Shown here: positions 1-8,807 of the stretch, piece after piece
How the letters are laid out: each line of letters opens with the position of its first letter
Position numbering within the stretch: position 1 is the stretch's first letter
Assembly: GCA_964453435.1 (NCBI GenBank)
Contig: CAYVQZ010000011.1
Coordinates: 1-64,000 of the forward strand
Reading direction: 5' to 3'
Length of the DNA: 64,000 nucleotides
Source: CAYVQZ01 sp964453435
Lineage (GTDB): Bacteria > Abyssobacteria > SURF-5
Program-made: the position numbers and the translations under genes
Notes under the pieces: model-generated
Database searches by the model: none
The model's input: the letters and a program-made list of their open reading frames with translations, nothing else
What the model was told of the DNA's origin: nothing

Positions 1-38
1 GTGTATGAATACGAAACGCAACTATATTGTGCAAGTGT

Positions 39-3000
39 ATGAATCCAATGACTCGCCCAAAACGTATTATCCTGATTTTCGCGGCAATCGTCGCCCTCTT
101 CATAGTGATTATCACCGTCCTTCTGGCGACATTCGACGACGAGGATTACAAGCGACTCCTTATCGAACTCGTCGAGCGCCGGACAGGATACAAGGTTGTG
201 ATAGGGGGCGATTTCTCAATCGAACTTTCCGCGCAACCCCGCATGTCGGCATCGGATATCTCGCTTGAACAACGTCCCGATGGACCGAAACCCCCAATCG
301 GGCGCATCGGTCACCTGGAGGTTCAACTCGCCGCGGTTCCTCTTGTAACCGGAAAGACTCTCATACGGCAGCTCACGGTCGAAGATGTAACCGCATCCTG
401 GGTCATCGGAGAACACTATTGGCCCAAAGCGCGCCGAACACGCGTTTCATCCAGGAAAAAAGCGAATATCCCGATTTTCGAAGAAGTCGATTTGCGGAAC
501 ATTCGCATAGATGTCTCAGCCCGAGAGGGCGGCCGCACCGAGGAAATCCTTCTGGAACGGTTCGACGTCCACAAAGCGACCGATTCGGAATTGTTGCATG
601 TCAACGGCGACGGCTCCATAAACAACTACCTATTCAATGTCGATGGACACTTGGGCTCGATTGCGGATGCTCTCGACAATACTCGTGCGTATCCGGTGAA
701 ACTGGATTTCAATATCGCCGATTTCTCGCTGAAAATATCCGGAACCTTCGATAAACCTGTTCACGGGCGAGGACTGAAATTCGCCCTGACAGCGAACGAG
801 CCGGAATTCGCCACCCTCCTGAAAATTTTGAAAATAGAATCTCCCGGCCTCGGCGCGTTGGATGTCAAAACAATAGTCACGGGCGACGTCGCTGCTCCCC
901 GGCTCTCCGACCTCTCGGTTAAACTCGGTGATCACACTGCTCCCGTCTTTGTCGCCGAGGGTGAAATGGCCGACGCAAGGACCGGCAAAGGAACCGACGT
1001 CGAGGTTGCCGCAGCAATCGAGAACAAAACGATTCTCCAATGGCTGACCCTCGACAGGCCCTTCGCTTTCTCTTCCGTCAACCTCAGCGGCAATCTGCTC
1101 GAAAGAGAAGGTAGTCTCTTTTTCGAGAACGCTGTCCTCGAAGCGTTTGACGAGCACGAACTATCCCTCAACGCCGATGGAACGCTCGGCCTCGGCCGCC
1201 CCTTCGAGAAACCATGGGTGGAAAATACCGATGTAAACGTCGTCTTCTCCTCGCCCACTGCTCAGCCCTTCATTCCTTTGCTCGGGGGTTTGCCCCCCGA
1301 TATGGGACCTGTGGTCGGCAGCTTTCGCTTGACCGGCTCGAGCGACCACTTCACTATCGAGGAGTTGTTATCAAGATTGGAAGACGCCGGCCGATTATCC
1401 ATCGAGCTGAAAGGCCAAATCGGCGCAATCAAGCCTGAAACCGAACACAAGGTCTCGGAAATCGACCTGTTTGCAAGGCTGACCGCCGATTCTTTGCCGG
1501 CATTCTCCTCGCTCGTCGGAACATCCTTCCCCGAAATCGGCCCCCTCTCCGCCAAGGCTCGCTTGCGCGATGTGGGCGAGGCGTACCGCCTCGACGATGT
1601 CGAAATGCTTCTCGGTAACAAGCAAGAGCTCCAACTACAGGCATCCGGCTCAGTCGCTCGAATAGTCAGGGAGAAAGAAGTTTCCCTGGATGGCGTTGAT
1701 ATGGAAGTATCGTTTCAATCACCCGACACACGGCGCATCGGAGAAATCGTCGGCAAAGAAGTGCCCGATTTCGGAGCGCTCGATGGAACATTTCGCCTCA
1801 CCGGAAACAACCGGGTACTCGCGGTCTCAAACGCCAACGTGTCGGCAAACTCGGACGATGGATTGGATATTTCAGTTACGGGCGACATCGGCGCCATACA
1901 CACATCCGGCGTCGAGCGACTGAGCGGAATCAAACTGCTCGTCTCTTTCGCCTCTCCAAACACCCGATTCGTTTCGGAACTTGCCAAAGAGGACCTGCCG
2001 GCTTTTGGCGAGACCGAGGGAAGCTTCCTCCTGACGGGAACCGAAGCGGAACTGTCGGTTTCCGAAGCGGTAATCTCCGCCATCTCACCCGATGGATTGC
2101 GCATTCGCGCCGAGGGCAAAATCGATTCACTGAAAACAGGGGAACAGGTCTCTTTTCGGGGGGTCGATGCAAGGCTCCTTGCCACAGCCCCGGAATCCGA
2201 CCCCTTCGAAAAAATCGTGGGCTTCAACCTGCCCGAACTCGGGCCGGTCAACCTGACGGCGTTCATAACGGACAGCGACGGGGGAGTGGACGTTCCCGAA
2301 TTCCATCTGAGGTGCGGGCCTGAAATCAAAATGACCCTGTCTGCCAACGGGCAGATTCGGAACCTCGGAAGCGGAGACAACATCTCATTGGACGCCGCGT
2401 TCGAGACCCGGAGCAAACCATGGATGCAATTGGCCGGTCGCCGGCCGCCTGAGGATATCCGGCTCGGAGGCGCCACAAAACTGGTGGGGTCCATCGACGA
2501 TTTCCTGCTCGAAGAGTTTCAATTGGCCGCGCGGGACGAAAGGGAAATATCTCTTCGCGCGAACGGCACAACAAAAAAATCATCGGGACAATACAATCTC
2601 GATATTCGGGTTGCCGCGGCGCTCGACAATGCGGACACAATCAATGCTGTGGCAGGAACGTCCCTGCCGGGTGTGGGTCCCGCGTCGATGAACGGCAGGC
2701 TCTCGGGAACCGTGCGGGAATCCGCCTTTGACGGGCAAATCTCCATTGGCAGGACCGAGTTCCGTATACATGAGTCAACAGTCCTCGGCGGCGAACGCCC
2801 CAAAATCGAGGCAAAGGTTTCCGCCCCCATTATCTATGTGGACGACCTCGGTATCTTTCCGGAGAAATCGCCGGCGCAAAAAGGCACGGAAAAGCAGAAA
2901 GCCAAGCGAAAACACATCTTTTCGGAAAACCCGCTCCCATTTGAGCGCCTCAAGGCGGTCGACCTTATACTCGATATCGACGCCGAACAGGTTGTGAGCG

Positions 3001-3809
3001 AAAACCACGTGCTGAAGGATTTCGACCTGGATTTCAATCTTATCGACGGCGTTCTTCGCACTACCGCCGCGAGAACGAACTATACGGGCGGCTCTGTTCA
3101 GACCGAATTGACAATCGACGCATCCGGTTCAACACCTGTCGTGGCGCTGAAAGGCGCTGCAGAAGACGTTCATGCCAGGGATGTGCTGCGACGCCTGAAC
3201 AAACCTCTCCTCCTTGATGGGCGCGTGACGCTCGTCGCCGACCTGAAGACTGCGGGCAACTCCCCTCGAGAACTTGCCTCGACGCTTGACGGTGAATATG
3301 CGATGGCCATCGAAGACGGAAAATTGCGGCGCAGCGCAGACCTGCTTGCGCTTGACCCCCTCGACCTTTTAACCACCCTCCCCGCCATGGTGGTCTCCGA
3401 ACTGCCCCTCCCCGGCATGGAGGATTACACACGCTTGAACTGCATGGCTCTTCGATTCCTGTTTCAGGATGGAATCGGCGCGAGCAAGATCATTTTCATG
3501 GATACAACAGATATCCGGGTTCTCGGCTCCGGCTCGGTCGACCTTCGAACAGAGACCATTGACCTCGTGCTCAATCCCAAACCAAAAAAACAGCCCCTGG
3601 GCATAACTTCCTCGGTGCGCGTCAGGGGTCCGCTCGCCAATCCTTCAATACGCAAGATTCCGCTCGAGGAAGCCGCCCGGATAGCCGGCGAAATACTGGC
3701 CCCGTATTATTTCCTGCCCGCTCGCGGTCTCGGCTACCTCTGGTACCTCATCAGAGACGACAAGGACGAGCGCAGTCCCTGCCTCGATGTTGTCGCGCCT
3801 CCCGATTGA
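39..3809 (+). CDS. AsmA-family envelope protein
   Basis: Large (about 1256 aa) protein with one N-terminal membrane anchor (roughly residues 8-30, rich in I, L, V and F) and a long, mostly beta-predicted periplasmic part made of repeated units of about 120 residues. Each unit carries phrases such as LPAFGETEGSFLLTG and VPDFGALDGTFRLTG. The C-terminal part (about 950-1220), with GGSVQTELTIDASG and LDLVLNPKPKKQPLG, matches the AsmA C-terminal domain. Known AsmA/TamB/YhdP-type proteins bridge the periplasm and are linked to phospholipid transport and outer membrane assembly; that role is inferred here. The frame is open from position 9; TTG 27, ATG 39 and ATG 48 are possible starts, and ATG 39 is chosen without a clear ribosome binding site because the upstream DNA is cut by the window edge. 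Confidence 0.85.
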   Translation: MNPMTRPKRIILIFAAIVALFIVIITVLLATFDDEDYKRLLIELVERRTGYKVVIGGDFSIELSAQPRMSASDISLEQRPDGPKPPIGRIGHLEVQLAAVPLVTGKTLIRQLTVEDVTASWVIGEHYWPKARRTRVSSRKKANIPIFEEVDLRNIRIDVSAREGGRTEEILLERFDVHKATDSELLHVNGDGSINNYLFNVDGHLGSIADALDNTRAYPVKLDFNIADFSLKISGTFDKPVHGRGLKFALTANEPEFATLLKILKIESPGLGALDVKTIVTGDVAAPRLSDLSVKLGDHTAPVFVAEGEMADARTGKGTDVEVAAAIENKTILQWLTLDRPFAFSSVNLSGNLLEREGSLFFENAVLEAFDEHELSLNADGTLGLGRPFEKPWVENTDVNVVFSSPTAQPFIPLLGGLPPDMGPVVGSFRLTGSSDHFTIEELLSRLEDAGRLSIELKGQIGAIKPETEHKVSEIDLFARLTADSLPAFSSLVGTSFPEIGPLSAKARLRDVGEAYRLDDVEMLLGNKQELQLQASGSVARIVREKEVSLDGVDMEVSFQSPDTRRIGEIVGKEVPDFGALDGTFRLTGNNRVLAVSNANVSANSDDGLDISVTGDIGAIHTSGVERLSGIKLLVSFASPNTRFVSELAKEDLPAFGETEGSFLLTGTEAELSVSEAVISAISPDGLRIRAEGKIDSLKTGEQVSFRGVDARLLATAPESDPFEKIVGFNLPELGPVNLTAFITDSDGGVDVPEFHLRCGPEIKMTLSANGQIRNLGSGDNISLDAAFETRSKPWMQLAGRRPPEDIRLGGATKLVGSIDDFLLEEFQLAARDEREISLRANGTTKKSSGQYNLDIRVAAALDNADTINAVAGTSLPGVGPASMNGRLSGTVRESAFDGQISIGRTEFRIHESTVLGGERPKIEAKVSAPIIYVDDLGIFPEKSPAQKGTEKQKAKRKHIFSENPLPFERLKAVDLILDIDAEQVVSENHVLKDFDLDFNLIDGVLRTTAARTNYTGGSVQTELTIDASGSTPVVALKGAAEDVHARDVLRRLNKPLLLDGRVTLVADLKTAGNSPRELASTLDGEYAMAIEDGKLRRSADLLALDPLDLLTTLPAMVVSELPLPGMEDYTRLNCMALRFLFQDGIGASKIIFMDTTDIRVLGSGSVDLRTETIDLVLNPKPKKQPLGITSSVRVRGPLANPSIRKIPLEEAARIAGEILAPYYFLPARGLGYLWYLIRDDKDERSPCLDVVAPPD

Positions 3810-4193
3810 ACAGTTGATTCCGAAGCGCCGCACAACCGCAGTCAAACGAACTTCTATCTCACGCACGGTCGCCAAACCGCAAAAAGAGAGTTCGATGCGA
3901 AAGGAAAAAGGTCTACTCATTTGACAAATCAATTCCCTCCATGAGCTTCTCAACCGTTTTTTCGTAGTCGGTCATGATGTCGTATTTTCTGTCCTAGCCG
4001 ACGGCTCGCCTGAGACGCCCTCATGACTCGCCTGTGTCGAATCGGTTCCCACTCTGTCCGGAAAATTCCGGGAAAATTCCGGGAACACAATACCAGTTTT
4101 GTGGAGTCGCGAGGCTTCAGCTGAAAGCGATGCCAACTCTTGCTGGGTCTGTGCGGTCGAGCTCGATTGGTGTTGTTTTGCCAGAGATAAAGG

Positions 4194-4242
4194 AAAAACA
4201 AAGGGGGCGCCCATTAAAGGTCCCTTTGACCCCTTTGTTTTT
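4194..4242. terminator. bidirectional rho-independent terminator
   Basis: A perfect 13-bp inverted repeat, AAAAACAAAGGGG at 4194-4206 and CCCCTTTGTTTTT at 4230-4242, with a shorter AAAGG/CCTTT hairpin inside the loop. The A and T runs at the outer ends make it a terminator on either strand. It lies between the AsmA gene (plus) and the tRNA pair (minus). The rest of 3810-4433 holds no convincing gene. Confidence 0.75.
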
Positions 4243-4350
4243 CACGAGCAATTCCGGGGACGTAATTCGTGGTCGAAAGAAAGCAAGCAATCTTTCAATC
4301 CGTACGCGATTCGCTGCGTTTTGAAACCTCGGGCTTGTGTTCGGTTTTGC

Positions 4351-4405
4351 CGGCAAAAGAGAAAAGCCTGCTATCCGGTCTCTTCTCTATCAAGGATAAC
4401 AGGCT
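4351..4405 (-). terminator. terminator of the tRNA transcript
   Basis: Read on the minus strand, a 12-bp stem (AGCCTGTTATCC with GGATAGCAGGCT, one G-U pair) is followed at once by TTTTCTCTTTT. It lies about 30 bases downstream of tRNA-Glu, so it should end the Lys-Glu tRNA transcript. Confidence 0.75.
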
Positions 4406-4433
4406 AAAGGTAAGTGACAGGGAATATGTGCGG

Positions 4434-4506
4434 CGTCCCCAAGGGGAGTCGAACCCCTGTTGCCGGCGTGAAAGGCCGGAGTCCTGGGCCACTAGACGAT
4501 GGGGAC
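4434..4506 (-). tRNA. tRNA-Glu (anticodon UUC)
   Basis: Minus-strand cloverleaf of 73 nt: acceptor GTCCCCA pairs with TGGGGAC, anticodon stem CCGGC/GCCGG with loop CTTTCAC giving anticodon TTC, and T arm GGGGTTCGACTCCCC. The 3' CCA is not encoded (the bases after the acceptor stem read GCCG). It lies nine bases downstream of tRNA-Lys and is probably cotranscribed with it. Confidence 0.95.
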
Positions 4507-4515
4507 ACGTTTGCG

Positions 4516-4588
4516 TGAGTGGGGAGGGATTCGAACCCTCGGCCACCGGCTTAAAAGGCCGATGCTCTGCCAACTGAGCTACCCACCC
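4516..4588 (-). tRNA. tRNA-Lys (anticodon UUU)
   Basis: Minus-strand cloverleaf of 73 nt: acceptor GGGTGGG pairs with CCCACTC (one G-U), D arm GCTCAGTTGGCAGAGC, anticodon loop CTTTTAA giving TTT, and T arm GAGGGTTCGAATCCCTC. CCA is not encoded. First gene of a two-tRNA unit with tRNA-Glu. Confidence 0.95.
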
Positions 4589-4919
4589 GGCGATACTGCT
4601 ATTGGGCCGAGGCTTTCAAAAAACATGAGCCTTGGAAACACACCGCAAGGCTCGAAAACCTCGGTACAATTATACACCTTTCAGGCGCGATGTCAAATGT
4701 TTTCTTCGATTTCGGTACGTTCTCGGAACACGAATCGCGCGGACCACAACGAAATTGCAAACGCGAATGGAACGAATGCGTTTCGAATGACACGAAGGAA
4801 CTGATGAAAGATTCGTACGGATTAAGAGAGAAAGATTTTTTTGAGCACGAATGGCAGGAGGGAAAGAGAGAGATTTTTCGCGGAGTTTATCCTGAGGAAC
4901 TCGAAGGGCTCGGAATGGT

Positions 4920-4995
4920 CCCGCGGGTCCGCAGGATTTCGCTGCGCTCAACGAGGGACGGGGGGATTCCGTAATTGGGTACAGCCCCCTACGCT
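4920..4995 (+). repeat. mosaic intergenic repeat, copy 1
   Basis: Contains the block GGATTCCGTAATTGGGTACA at 4964-4983, preceded by a TTTCGCTGCGCTCAACGA-like stretch also seen in other copies as TTCGCTCCGCTCA. This is the shortest copy at this end of the window. The DNA between the tRNAs and this copy (4589-4920) shows no supported gene. Confidence 0.7.
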
Positions 4996-5034
4996 GGCTT
5001 CTCGGCAACATGAGCAATCGTGGGAGGGATTCTC

Positions 5035-5175
5035 TTTCCCGCCTTTACGAAAGGGGGGAGGATTTAGGAAAGGCGCACCGCTGTGCGCCCCTGCAAAGGG
5101 AATTCCTAATTCATGGTTAACAACGGGGGCACGGCGCGCCGTGCCCCTACGAAGGGATGGGGGTATTCCGGGTAT
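5035..5175. repeat. palindromic intergenic repeat (GGGGCACGGCG type)
   Basis: Holds a 7-bp hairpin GGCGCAC/GTGCGCC at 5072-5089 and a perfect 22-bp palindrome at 5126-5147 with half-site GGGGCACGGCG, linked by sequence such as AGGAAAGG and AATTCCTAATTCATGG. It differs in sequence from the GGGGACAGTCCC family beside it. It has no coding potential I can support. Its function is unknown. Confidence 0.65.
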
Positions 5176-5376
5176 GCGGAATCGGAACTCGGAGTGTCTA
5201 AGAGCTTTTAGCTGTGTTAAGCTGGAGATAAATAAAGTTGCCAGACGCTTCCGTGGCCGATTTTTGCAATGTCCGCAGAGAAATAGTGACATTTTTGGGG
5301 TTTTGTGATAGAATGCGCAGCCGGCGGAGCCGTAACTTTGGAGAACTACTGCATTTGTTATGAGCGGAGGGAAAGG

Positions 5377-5517
5377 ATGCGTATTCTCCTGGGGGCAATG
5401 ATTCTCTTTGTGCTCCTGTTCGTGAATTGCGCAACGGACGGGAGCGGGAGCGCCATCGAAAGCGTGACCGTGGGCGGAGAGGTCCGGGTCAGGGCGGAAC
5501 ATAAAAGCGCTGACTGA
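5377..5517 (+). CDS. small orphan lipoprotein, possibly truncated porin start
   Basis: A 46-residue frame with GGAGG-like sequence (GGAGGGAAAGG) just upstream of ATG 5377. The N-terminus (MRILLGAMILFVLLFVNC) is a signal peptide ending in a cysteine, so a lipoprotein signal is likely, although asparagine before the cysteine is unusual. The remaining tail contains VTVGGEVRVRAEH. That phrase resembles the first beta strand of alginate-export or porin-like barrels, so the gene may be the surviving front of a larger outer membrane protein; no matching continuation follows in any frame. It lies between two repeat-rich stretches. It could also be a genuine small lipoprotein. Confidence 0.45.
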   Translation: MRILLGAMILFVLLFVNCATDGSGSAIESVTVGGEVRVRAEHKSAD

Positions 5518-5564
5518 TTCCACGGATGTTTTCGGGGTTGCGAAGGCGCCTGTCATTTGCTGTC

Positions 5565-5995
5565 GTTGACTGACAGTTGGGCGAGGCGCGCTCTGGGGAC
5601 AGTGAAACTGCCCGATAATTCCATGTCCTGCGCTTCGGGGGCAGTCCGCCAATCTATCCCGCGGATTGCGCGGGACTTCGCTCCGCTCAGCGAAGGAAAG
5701 CGGGTCGCTCCGGGGACAGTTCCCTGCGCTGAAGGACGGGGGGATTCCGTAATTGGGTACAGTGAGTGTGTCCCACGATTCATGGTGAAGGTTGTTCGAT
5801 TCGGGGACAGTCCCGATTCTACGGCACTTCGTGCCCGTAAATCGGGGACAGTTCCCTGCGCTTGGTAATCGTGAGACGGATTCGCTGTCCCCTGCGCTTC
5901 ATTTGCGCTGACATTCATAATTGTCGGACAGATTCACAGTCCCTTGCGCCGGGCAACCGTGAGACAGAGGCGCCGTGCGAATGAATTCACACCTA
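5565..5995 (+). repeat. mosaic intergenic repeat, copy 2 (long)
   Basis: The longest array of blocks in the window: CCCGATAATTCCATG, TCTATCCCGCGGATTGCGCG, TTCGCTCCGCTCAGCGAAGG, GGATTCCGTAATTGGGTACA (5742-5761), GTGTCCCACGATTCATG, GGGGACAGTCCCGATTCTA (5803-5821), CTTCGTGCCCGTAAATCGGG and CATAATTGTCGGACAGATTC. It fills the gap between the small lipoprotein and the SCP2 gene. There is no coding potential. Confidence 0.8.
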
Positions 5996-6035
5996 CTGCA
6001 GCCTCCGATTTGCCCGCACAAATTGTCGGACACTC

Positions 6036-6482
6036 TCACCTGTACGGCGGCTTGCCGCGTGGCCATTCCGTATCCACCTGTTGTGAGTACAAATCGGCCA
6101 TGATTTTGACCAGTTTGGCGTTCTGCATGAAAATCCTCATATCGCCGCGAATCTTGATGGCGCCGCGCAAGCCTGCCTCGATAAAATCTCTCTGACCCGC
6201 CGCGATTTCCTCGAAGACTGTCGCCGGACCGGTGAAACGGAAGTCGAGCCCTTTACCATCCATGGTCTTGGGCAGTTCCTCGTATTTCTGGCATTTTCCC
6301 CGGTCGAACAGGACAAAGAAGTATTTTGCCCGCCCATCGAACACATAGGGGGATGTGGAGTCGCCCATTATCTCGAGGCACACGCGCCATTGGCCCTGTG
6401 GCGCGCGTGCGGAGATGTCCTCGCGGCTGTTGACCAGTTCCTTCAGTTTCTCGTACCATTCTGTCGAATAAATCTCTGCCAT
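6036..6482 (-). CDS. SCP2 sterol-binding domain protein
   Basis: A 148-residue soluble protein consisting almost entirely of an SCP2-like sterol/lipid carrier domain (about residues 20-135). It shows the family pattern of an amphipathic start, a central strand region (FVLFDRGKCQKYEEL) and the C-terminal stretch GLRGAIKIRGDMRIFMQNAKLV, which lines the lipid-binding tunnel in known members. It has no signal peptide, so it should be cytoplasmic. It is the last gene of the minus-strand cluster and starts 31 bases after the flavoprotein upstream of it. A second SCP2 protein lies after the other flavoprotein at 8305-8802. The likely role is to present or store a hydrophobic substrate for the oxidoreductase; the substrate is unknown. 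Confidence 0.8.
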   Translation of the reverse strand: MAEIYSTEWYEKLKELVNSREDISARAPQGQWRVCLEIMGDSTSPYVFDGRAKYFFVLFDRGKCQKYEELPKTMDGKGLDFRFTGPATVFEEIAAGQRDFIEAGLRGAIKIRGDMRIFMQNAKLVKIMADLYSQQVDTEWPRGKPPYR

Positions 6483-6513
6483 GACCGGTAACCTCGCGGA
6501 TGAATGGTTGTCT

Positions 6514-8130
6514 CTAATATCCCCTGTCAGACTGTTCCCACAGTTTGGGCAGGCCGTAGTCGGCGGCTATCGCCTTAAACGCGTTGTACCCGCATGCGGC
6601 GAATACGCCGCCTGCCGGATGCGTGTAGGGGCCGCACAGGTAGAGCCCTTCTATTTCGGTGCGATACTGCGACGCTTCCGGGAACGGCCTCATCCAGCCC
6701 GCCTGGTCCGCTGCGAGCGAGCCGTTCGAGAAACATCCCTCCCGCATGAGCATCGCTTGTTCCATGTCGAGCGGCGTATAGAGCTTGTCGGCGAGCACGT
6801 TGTCGCATGTCATGTTGGGCGCATACTTTTCGAGGTGGCTGCGGAACTTCTCATTGTAGGTCGAGCGCACGTCATCCCATTGGTCGGGAGTCAGTTCGCT
6901 CGCCTTCGGGAAGAAGAACCAGCCGGTCATCGCCTGCTTTCCCGGGGGCGCCTGTGTCGGGTCCCAGAGCGAGTTCACCCACGTGCCCGCGCCGGGCAGG
7001 CTCGGGACCTTGCCCTGTGTCGCCTGGCGGATATAGGTAATCATATCGTCGGGTGTCTCGTAGCCGACGATGGTGTAGAACGTCTTGTTGATGTTCGGGT
7101 CCCACTTTGCCGATTTGTAATCCGGCGCCTCTTTCAATGCAAACGCGAACGTTCCGAGACAGTGGTCGGGACCTATTCTGAAATTGCTGACTCGCCTGAT
7201 CCACAGGTCGCTGAGGTTCTTCTTGCCCACAAGCTCGAAAAGCGTCTGCTTCAGGTCGGCGTTGCTGGCCACCAGTTTTCTGGCCTCGAACTTTGTCCCG
7301 TCCTCGAGCTTGACGCCGGCGGCCCTGCCCCCTTTTAGGATAATGCTCTTCACGTGCGAGTTCTCGCGCATGGCGACTCCCTCGCGCCTGCATGCGCTTT
7401 CCATCGCATGGCTGAGCGTGTGCGTTCCGCCGACGCACATCTTCCATATGCCGATGAGCCACAAGTTCGATGCGATGAAGGAGAAGCCGGTCGCGTGCCA
7501 TTCCGGCGGGGTGCCCCACTCGAGCACCTGGCGATACAGCATCATCCTGAGTTCGGGGGTCTCGAATGTCTCGTCGATTACGACTTTGGCCGATTTGTTG
7601 AGCATTTCCTTGCCGAGGCCGAGATGGTTGAGCAGAGCGATTGTCAAGTCGTCGGGCCCGCGCAGGGATTCTTCGGGAGGCATCGCGGGAGGATTCCAGT
7701 AAAGGATGCAGAACAGATGGGCAACCTCCATGGTCTTGCGCTTGAGCTCGCAGAAGACCTCGGCGTCGCGCTTCGAATATTCGGCGATGCTCTTGTATGT
7801 CAGGTCGAGATGCTCGGGATTGTGAACGATTATGGGCGGCCTTCCGTCGGCAAACGTGATGCCGCACTGGTTTATCGGATAGACCATCCTGGCGCCCAGC
7901 TTCTCGAGCCCGAAGTCGTGATAGAAGGGCATGTAGTCGATGAACTCCATGTACTGAGCGTGCATATTGTGGAGGAAGCCCGGCAGCGTGGCCTCCTCGG
8001 TGCTGAGGCCGCTGCCCCACTCGTGGCGGCGCTCGAGCAGCAGCGTCTGCATGCCGGCCCTCTGCAGGTACGCGGCCAGGGTGAGGCCGTTGTGACCGCC
8101 CCCTATTACTATCGCGTCATATGATTCCAT
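6514..8130 (-). CDS. FAD-dependent oxidoreductase, phytoene-desaturase-like (module 2)
   Basis: A 538-residue flavoprotein. The N-terminal dinucleotide-binding motif GGGHNG (residues 10-15) and the following LLERRHEWGSGLSTEE, plus the C-terminal FAD-contact segment GLYLCGPYTHPAGGV (about 485-500), place it in the phytoene desaturase/carotenoid isomerase/NAD(P)-FAD oxidoreductase superfamily. These enzymes desaturate, isomerise or saturate isoprenoids and other lipids; the exact reaction cannot be read from sequence. It is preceded by GGGGAGG about a dozen bases from the ATG and followed by an SCP2 gene. It is a paralogue of the gene at 8808-10400, sharing for example SQYRT...GLY.CG..HP near the C-terminus, and together they look like a duplicated module. 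Confidence 0.82.
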   Translation of the reverse strand: MESYDAIVIGGGHNGLTLAAYLQRAGMQTLLLERRHEWGSGLSTEEATLPGFLHNMHAQYMEFIDYMPFYHDFGLEKLGARMVYPINQCGITFADGRPPIIVHNPEHLDLTYKSIAEYSKRDAEVFCELKRKTMEVAHLFCILYWNPPAMPPEESLRGPDDLTIALLNHLGLGKEMLNKSAKVVIDETFETPELRMMLYRQVLEWGTPPEWHATGFSFIASNLWLIGIWKMCVGGTHTLSHAMESACRREGVAMRENSHVKSIILKGGRAAGVKLEDGTKFEARKLVASNADLKQTLFELVGKKNLSDLWIRRVSNFRIGPDHCLGTFAFALKEAPDYKSAKWDPNINKTFYTIVGYETPDDMITYIRQATQGKVPSLPGAGTWVNSLWDPTQAPPGKQAMTGWFFFPKASELTPDQWDDVRSTYNEKFRSHLEKYAPNMTCDNVLADKLYTPLDMEQAMLMREGCFSNGSLAADQAGWMRPFPEASQYRTEIEGLYLCGPYTHPAGGVFAACGYNAFKAIAADYGLPKLWEQSDRGY

Positions 8131-8149
8131 CGGCTGAGTAGTCCTCCCC

Positions 8150-8290
8150 TGTGTCAGGTGCAGTCCTCCGGGATATATCTTTATCGTTCCGAAATTTCCG
8201 GGTACGCGGAACCGAGCTCTTTCGCTCAGGGGACAGTCCCGAATCTATGGCCTCAACAAGCTCGGCCCGTAATTCTTGCGACAGCCCCCA
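8150..8290 (+). repeat. mosaic intergenic repeat, copy 3
   Basis: Contains GGGGACAGTCCCGAATCTA and CCCGTAATTCTTGCGACAG, degenerate forms of blocks in the other copies. It occupies exactly the gap between the two flavoprotein/SCP2 modules, so it may mark the duplication or insertion boundary. Confidence 0.65.
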
Positions 8291-8304
8291 TCGCCGTCGT
8301 GAAG

Positions 8305-8802
8305 CTACCTCAACAGAAAGTACGCAGCCAATCCGACTACCGCAGCTCCACCCGCGGCAGCGGCAAGCTTCCATGCGGTCGTCCTCGATGCCGGTTCGGT
8401 TCGCATCTCTGCGGGCAAGCTCATGAACCTGGCGACCCGGAACGCGAACATCGGATGTTTCCAGGCCGATTGCGTCTTCAGCTTGCGGCCTAACAATTTT
8501 CCGATGCCGCCGGACCCGCCGGCGGCAAGCTCCGTCAGGTCGAAGATGCCGCCGCGTATGAACATCTTCGCATCGCTTGCGCAGCCCTCGGATATCTCGA
8601 TTTCATTTCCCTTGAAATCCAGCGTGACGCCGACATCTCCTTCGACGGCCTCGATGGCGAGCTTGCCGGTTATCGCGCGCGCCTGTTCGCTCTTATATTG
8701 AAAATCGCGGATGTTCTGTTCGAAGTATTGCAACATTATCATAGAGAGACCGCTGGGCTCGTCGTTTCCTCTCAAGCTGACGAGCACCCGCTCGGGCGAC
8801 AT
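8305..8802 (-). CDS. SCP2 domain protein with C-terminal membrane anchor
   Basis: A 165-residue protein starting at ATG 8802, five bases after the stop of the upstream flavoprotein; a GTG a few codons earlier (overlapping that stop) is an alternative start. Residues about 20-115 form an SCP2-like carrier domain (ITGKLAIEAVEGDVGVTLDF, then GGIFDLTELAAGGSGGIGKL). The last 25 residues (LAAAAGGAAVVGLAAYFLLR) are a single hydrophobic helix, so the carrier is probably tail-anchored to the inner membrane. This is a difference from the soluble SCP2 protein at 6036-6482. Coupling to the flavoprotein immediately upstream is implied by the near-overlap. Substrate unknown. Confidence 0.78.
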   Translation of the reverse strand: MSPERVLVSLRGNDEPSGLSMIMLQYFEQNIRDFQYKSEQARAITGKLAIEAVEGDVGVTLDFKGNEIEISEGCASDAKMFIRGGIFDLTELAAGGSGGIGKLLGRKLKTQSAWKHPMFAFRVARFMSLPAEMRTEPASRTTAWKLAAAAGGAAVVGLAAYFLLR

Positions 8803-8807
8803 GTTCG

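Noticed and set aside
4920..5995. Repeat-rich area as a CRISPR array
   Set aside because: Repeated blocks differ in length and order and there is no regular repeat-spacer periodicity; no cas genes are present.
6481..8124. Plus-strand frames opposite the module 2 flavoprotein (285 and 256 codons)
   Set aside because: They are antisense shadows of a flavoprotein with intact motifs; their translations show no recognisable domain.
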